From contig CM075766.1 of NCBI GenBank assembly GCA_037974665.1, positions 52,390,069 through 52,454,068 on the forward strand: a stretch of 64,000 nt of DNA. The letters run 5' to 3'. Positions within the stretch are counted from its first letter, which is position 1, and the number at the start of each line of letters is the position of its first letter. Below the pieces are notes generated by a model, which was not told where the DNA came from, searched no databases, and saw only the letters and a program-made list of their open reading frames with translations. A program made the translations under genes and the position numbers. This document shows positions 59,516 to 64,000 of the stretch, one piece after another. The DNA is from Ehretia macrophylla (Eukaryota > Streptophyta > Magnoliopsida > Boraginales > Ehretiaceae).

Positions 59516-61011
59516 ACCCCAGAAGTATCCATCAACCTACAACCCAAATCTCCCTGGGAGGCAACCCAAGCGAGAAAGGGAATAGCAGCGGAGCTAGAGC
59601 AACCAACACTGGCAACCCAAGGCTACCCAGAGAGGCCCATCACTCACGCGCGAGACACTATGCAATGCAAGACTCGATACAAGGCGATAAACAAGCGATA
59701 AAGCCACACGTGGAAGAATAACAAAGTAGGTTACTCTCGCACGCAATAGCAGCAATTGATAAGCAATTCAATCCAAAACAACTCAAACAAGTATTTCAAG
59801 TAACCCTAAGCATTCTATAGACATAAAATCAAGAAAACTAGCAAAAACACAAATCGGCCCCAACTATCAAAACCCTACCATTTCCAAACGAGCTACGAGT
59901 TCTGGAAACCGACTTCGCCAAACCTTCTAGGTCACTATAAGGCACGTCTAAAGACCCCGAAACCTTACTTTACCCTAGAACTCGCGCAAAGCCCCGATTT
60001 CCTCCTTTCTCATTTGAACTACAACTATATCAACCAAACACCCAACCAACGCCATAATCGCACCAAAAGTGCTTCCATGGCCTCCCGATATAATGCCAAC
60101 ACGCAAAACGAGAAAATGCTAAAGTCGACCTAAACGACCCCGACTTTCCCAAAGCATAATTCTTGTTTTCTCCACTACACAACCCAAACAAACCATGCAT
60201 TAAGGTATTCTAGCACACCTAGCACAATTCTACATCAACGGACAGCATAACGGAACAACTTCATCGTTCCAAGGGTTTACTATTCATAAAACACTATTCA
60301 ACACCCAAATTTAATTGCAATCTCAACATTTAATGGCAGAAAATGTGAAAAAGCTATAAATACACGTTCTACAATAGCCAAGGAACATTCTAGAAGCATC
60401 AAAATGCTTTAAACAACAATCTACGGATAAAATCTAAAAATTGCAAAGTTGATACTCTAAACATTTAAATGCGCAAATAGCATGATTCCCTCACCTTAGA
60501 CACTCCTAGGCGCTAGGAAAACAACGTTGGATGGCTCGGTAGCAACCCTGCACAAGCTCACGCGAAGATTGGAAGTTTTGAAAGTTGAAAATGATTTTTT
60601 TCCTCTTCAATATTTTCGGCCAGCATAGGTTCTGTTCAACTGCTGTTTTTTTTAATTTTCCTTTGTTTTAGCTTATTTAAGTGCTAAATTGGTCAAATGG
60701 TCAAAAGGCCTAAGTCAAACACTTAAAACTTGGTCAAAAGGGCCTTATTTTGTGCATTTTAAACTAAAATAACTAACACCAATTAAATTTTCTGCTAGCA
60801 ACAATTAAAATATAAAATTTAAGTCATCTAAACAATAGTTTCACTTTTTGCTGAGGACTGGAAATCATTCTCTAGCTATCGCTCCTTAAATGCAATGCAC
60901 GTTGCGACAGCGAGAAAGTAACAATTAATTCACAAAGAATTTAAGAAAATATAATTTTTAAAATAATAAACAAGGCATTGGCATTTTCACATTCCGGGCT
61001 TGGGTATTACA
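59516..61011 (-). repeat. 5' LTR of element D, distal part
   Basis: B-family LTR resuming after F and ending at the LTR start (reverse complement TGTAATACCCAAGCCC) at 61011, next to AGTAG 61012-61016. It includes the reverse-strand donor-like site near 60490-60500. Confidence 0.95.
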
Positions 61012-61016
61012 AGTAG

Positions 61017-62250
61017 AATGTAAGATATGATTATTTGAAGTTTAGGTTGTCTTTCTTTAAAATGTTAGATTGAGCCTTGGATGATTGGGTATGGGTTGAG
61101 TGATTGAATTGTGAGTTGTTGATGGGTAAATTAGGGTTCGATTGTGTGTGTAATGCATGGTCGGTTGGATGGCCTACTTTGTCATCTAACTTAGTTATTT
61201 ATTGTTAAATTGTTTATTGATGTTATTATGACGATAATATGATTATTGATGATGATAATATGTTTATTGATGATTATTGATTGATGATTGATGCCGGGAG
61301 ATAAACAGTTCTGCTAGACTGTCTTCCTGTGAATGATTGATGTTTCTTATTATTGCTGGGTCTCTGGTATGTGTGTGCCACCTCTCGGGAAGCATTTGGC
61401 TGTTGGGTTGATAACGGCATGACTATCAGAGATTGCCTCCAGCTCATATGATGGAGGTGTCATGGAGGGCGAGGTTATTGGGGGTACCCCGGGTGCGTGA
61501 GTAATGGGGAGTTACAAGAAGAATGGTTGAGATCGTGATGGCGTTTGGAGCTACACCAACTAGAGAGAGTATCCTTTATTGAATGGTCATATAGTTATGT
61601 GATAATAGTATTATTTATGTTATTGTGTGTTTACAGACTCAAAGAATTATTTCCAAGGAGTTTAGTAGACCTTGCTCGAGATCTATCGGATCCTCGCTGG
61701 GCTTATTTTATATAAGCTCACTCTCTATTATTGCATGCATACAGGTGTACTATCGCAGGATTACGGGTACGTGCCTCTTGAAGAGGAAAATGTGCCTTAC
61801 GTGGATGAGTCCTATGTTCCAGAGTCTTATCCTTGATGTTGTATTGTTTTACTATCTTGTATATTAACTTAGTAGACTTTTATATGCTTTGTAGTTCATT
61901 ATGTAAAAGATGTTGAAAAGATAACGAATTAGTTGATGCAATCTTAGTAGTCTTTATTTTGTCTATGTTTAGGTTGCTGGATTGGCTCATTATGTTTTGT
62001 AATGTATATTAAGGGTTCACGTATTATGTTGGAACGGAGGCATATAACGAGGACTATTTATTGTATAATATGGTTATGATGTATGTTGTTATTTTATTGA
62101 GGAGTTGTTTGTTGTATGGTTTGTGAAGTTGATGTATGACGTTCTATTGAGGTTGGTTTAAAGCCTCGATGTCCTAATTACTGTCATTATATTGCCGAAA
62201 TTCTGTTGCGTCCTGACTGATTATAGGAGGGGTCGAGTTGGGGCGTGACA
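61017..62250 (+). repeat. 3' LTR of element C, second part
   Basis: It continues the LTR cut at 23664. It keeps the GATGATT repeats, the GGGCTTAT/ATAAGCTC hairpin, an intact acceptor CAG (61742-61744) and the acidic frame, and ends GGGGCGTGACA. Confidence 0.95.
61735..61836 (+). CDS. Acidic/tyrosine-rich short frame in C 3' LTR
   Basis: A 33-codon frame from ATG 61735 to TGA, with QDYGYVPLEEENVPYVDE. Against F's 3' copy I count eight synonymous codon differences, two replacements (P/L, F/Y) and one in-frame 6-nt indel. This is the better preserved copy of C. Unknown family. Confidence 0.38.
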   Translation: MHTGVLSQDYGYVPLEEENVPYVDESYVPESYP

Positions 62251-63510
62251 TCTAGCGTGGTTTTCTTAGCGACTAGGAGTGTCTAAGGTGAGGGAATCAC
62301 GTTATTTGCGCATTTGAATATCATGTATGTCAACTTTATGATTTTTGGGTTTTATCCGTAGTTTGTTGTATTAATCATTTTGATGCTTAAAGAACATTCC
62401 TTGACAATTGTAGAACATGTATTTATAGCTTTTTAACATTTTCTGCGGTTGAATATTGAGATTGCAATTTAAATAGTTAGTTGAATAGTAAATTATGAAT
62501 AGTAAACCCTCGAATCGTAGAAGTTGCTCCGTTATGCTTTCTGTTGATGTGAAAAGATGCTAGATATGCTAGAATGCCAAAATGCATGATTTGTTTGGAT
62601 TGTGTAATGGAAAAAACGAGAAAAATGCATTGGTGAAAGTCGGGGTCGTTTAGGTCGAGTTTAGCATTTTCTCGTATTGCGTGATGGCATTGTCTCGGGA
62701 GACCATGGAAGCACTTTTGGTGTGGTTATGGTGTTGGTTGGGTGATTGGTTAGAGTAGTTGTAGTTCAAACATGCAAAGGGGAAAATCGGGGCTTTGCGT
62801 GATTTCTAGGGTAAAGTAGGGTTTCGGGGTCTTTCGACGTGCCTTATGGTGACCTAGGAGGATTGGTGAAGTCGGTTTCCAGAACTCGTGGCTCGTTTGG
62901 AAATAGTAGCATTTTGATAGTTGGGGTTGATTTGTGATTTTGCTTGTTTTCTTAATGTTATGCCTATAGAATGCTTAATATTGCTTGATATGCTTGTTAG
63001 AGTTGATTCTGATTGAAATGTTTATCAACTATTGCTATTGCGTGCGAGAGTAACCTACTTTGTTATTCTCCCACGTGTGGCTCTATTGCTTGATTGCTCG
63101 ATTGTTGCATTGTATATTGTATTGCATTCATAGAGTCAGGGGCGGAGTGATGGGCCTCTCTGGGTAGCCTCGGGTTGCCAGTGTTGGTTGCCCTAGCTCT
63201 GTATCCTATTCCCTTTCCCTCTTGGGTTGCCTCCCAGGGAGATTTGGGTCGTAGAATTGATGGATACTTCCGGGGTATTCCAACTGAAGTTATAAGGTGG
63301 TTTGGGCCGACGCGTCATCATCGAATTCGTGATTGAAAGTGGCTCGTGGAAAGTGAATCGTATCCTTTGAATGAGTGTTTATAGTTTTAATGCTTGTCTT
63401 GTTTTATTGTTGGCTTTGTTTGTATTTCTATATGATAATTGAATGAATTGCTTGACTATTTGCATTGCATTCTCCTCTCATCTCTGTCCTTGAGACCAAT
63501 AACCCTCGCT

Positions 63511-63528
63511 GAGCAATAGTTTTTGCTC
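63511..63528 (+). other. LTR hairpin, B version
   Basis: GAGCAA (63511-63516), 6-nt loop, TTGCTC (63523-63528), preceded by CCCTCGCT and followed by ATTCC. Identical on the minus strand in both D LTRs. Confidence 0.6.
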
Positions 63529-63553
63529 ATTCCTTTCTATACTATATTTTACA

Positions 63554-63619
63554 GGAGTAGTTGAAGCGGACCCTATTGAGGTAATTGAGGAGGAGGAGCA
63601 AGTGGAGGTGTTTCCTTGA
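63554..63619 (+). other. Short conserved acidic reading frame in B 3' LTR
   Basis: 21 codons from GGA at the acceptor-like CAG to TGA, core ADPIEVIEEEEQVEV. It differs from the B 5' copy by three conservative replacements (V/I, E/D, E/D). No ATG. Confidence 0.38.
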
Positions 63620-64000
63620 TAGCACTTCTTTGCTTAGCTGGTGGTTGGTTGCCAGACTTATGTGCGGGCCATGCTTGATGTGTTTAATGCTTGGTTGTCG
63701 CTTCATTTTGAGGCTTGTAGCCTTGTATGTAGTTTCTATTTTGAGGCCTCTATGGTCTTATGTTGTAAAGTTGAAAGAATGTAAAGTTGTAAAGATATAC
63801 TCACTTGACTAGTAAGAAATGCATGCTAATGGTTTAGCTTCTTAGTGGCATAAGTACTTGTGTAGTATGCATGACATTTTTGGTTTGCAAAGTTGTTAAT
63901 GAGAAGATGTATGTTTTAAAAGAAAGTTGGCTTGTTTCAAATGAATATTATGGCTTTCGCGAATATTATGTTGAATGTAGGGTTTTCGGATCATCCATGG

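Larger units (their letters stand above)
23665..61011 (-). mobile_element. Element D: decayed B-family chromovirus, inverted, host of E, F and G
   Basis: On the minus strand: 5' LTR 48996-49786 plus 59516-61011, PBS 48976-48987, gag-pol 48683 down to 35997 (split by G), PPT 35986-35998, and 3' LTR 34924-35985 plus 23665-24888 (split by E). LTR lengths without insertions are about 2287 and 2286 bp. A perfect AGTAG duplication flanks it. LTR and protein are of the same family as element B. Confidence 0.96.
17181..62250 (+). mobile_element. Element C: non-autonomous LTR element, related to F, hosting D
   Basis: LTRs are 17181-19648 and 22441-23664 plus 61017-62250 (about 2468 and 2458 bp). It has a PBS and a polypurine tract, but the internal 2.8 kb holds no gag-pol. 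LTR ends, LTR body, post-PBS leader and PPT resemble element F, which is the obvious candidate for supplying proteins. The target duplication is TCCAG/TCTAG with one later change. D and its own insertions lie in the 3' LTR. Confidence 0.93.
6841..64000 (+). mobile_element. Element B: Ty3/gypsy chromovirus, outermost host of the nest, runs off the window
   Basis: B is a plus-strand element with 5' LTR 6841-9132, PBS, decayed gag-pol in two blocks (9443-11416 and 14050-16705), polypurine tract and a 3' LTR split into 16706-17180 and 62256-64000. The split is caused by element C and everything nested in C; pol is split by an inverted solo LTR. From the 5' LTR length I expect about 70 further bases of 3' LTR beyond position 64000. 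With about twelve in-frame stops and a frameshift it cannot make its own proteins. Confidence 0.95.
62256..64000 (+). repeat. 3' LTR of element B, second part (cut by window end)
   Basis: It continues from 17180 after C's duplication (TCTAG). It carries the intact hairpin GAGCAA/TTGCTC (63511-63528), the acceptor-like TTTTACAG and the acidic frame 63554-63619. The LTR end and the 3' target duplication are outside the window. Confidence 0.95.

Overview
This is a stretch of plant nuclear DNA made almost entirely of nested LTR retrotransposons. All recognisable coding capacity belongs to Ty3/gypsy chromoviruses that look like the Tekay/Del clade: gag with two CCHC knuckles, a DSG protease, an FIDD reverse transcriptase, RNase H, an HHCC + DD35E integrase and a C-terminal chromodomain-like segment. 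Every primer-binding site matches initiator tRNA-Met (TGGTATCAGAGC). I see no host protein-coding gene, tRNA or rRNA. The species cannot be named from this window; an angiosperm is the most likely source.

Layout, outermost first. Positions 1-1455 and 3996-6835 are the oldest background, non-repetitive sequence that reads like plant mitochondrial intergenic DNA (a nuclear mitochondrial insertion is possible but unproven). It is cut by a solo LTR (family A, 1461-3990, TSD CCGCT). It is also cut by element B, which starts at 6841 and whose 3' LTR runs off the end of the window. B's pol holds an inverted solo LTR of family A (11417-14044, TSD ACAGG). B's 3' LTR is split by element C (17181-62250, TSD TCCAG/TCTAG), which has no gag-pol. 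C's 3' LTR is split by element D (23665-61011, minus strand, TSD AGTAG), a decayed relative of B. D received three separate insertions: E in its 3' LTR (24889-34918, TSD AGGCA), G in its pol (38140-46216, TSD CCGTC, no gag-pol), and F in its 5' LTR (49787-59510, TSD GGAAT). F is the only element with an uninterrupted gag-pol frame (52421-57235, 1604 aa). By-eye LTR divergence is about 1.0% for F, 0.7% for G and 2.6% for E, which agrees with their being the youngest layer.

How the parts work together. F and probably relatives of B and E are autonomous designs. C shares LTR, PBS, leader and polypurine-tract signals with F, and G and A share LTR modules with B, so C and G look like non-autonomous passengers of those families.

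The most interesting signals are inside the long LTRs (2.3-3.2 kb). Families B, E and C/F carry, just after a 3'-splice-like CAG, a short acidic reading frame. Between C and F it changes mostly at synonymous sites and by an in-frame 6-nt indel. Just upstream of it, all LTR families carry a hairpin whose arms differ between families but stay complementary. A second palindrome next to the polypurine tract also shows compensatory change. These are candidate undescribed parts of this retrotransposon lineage.
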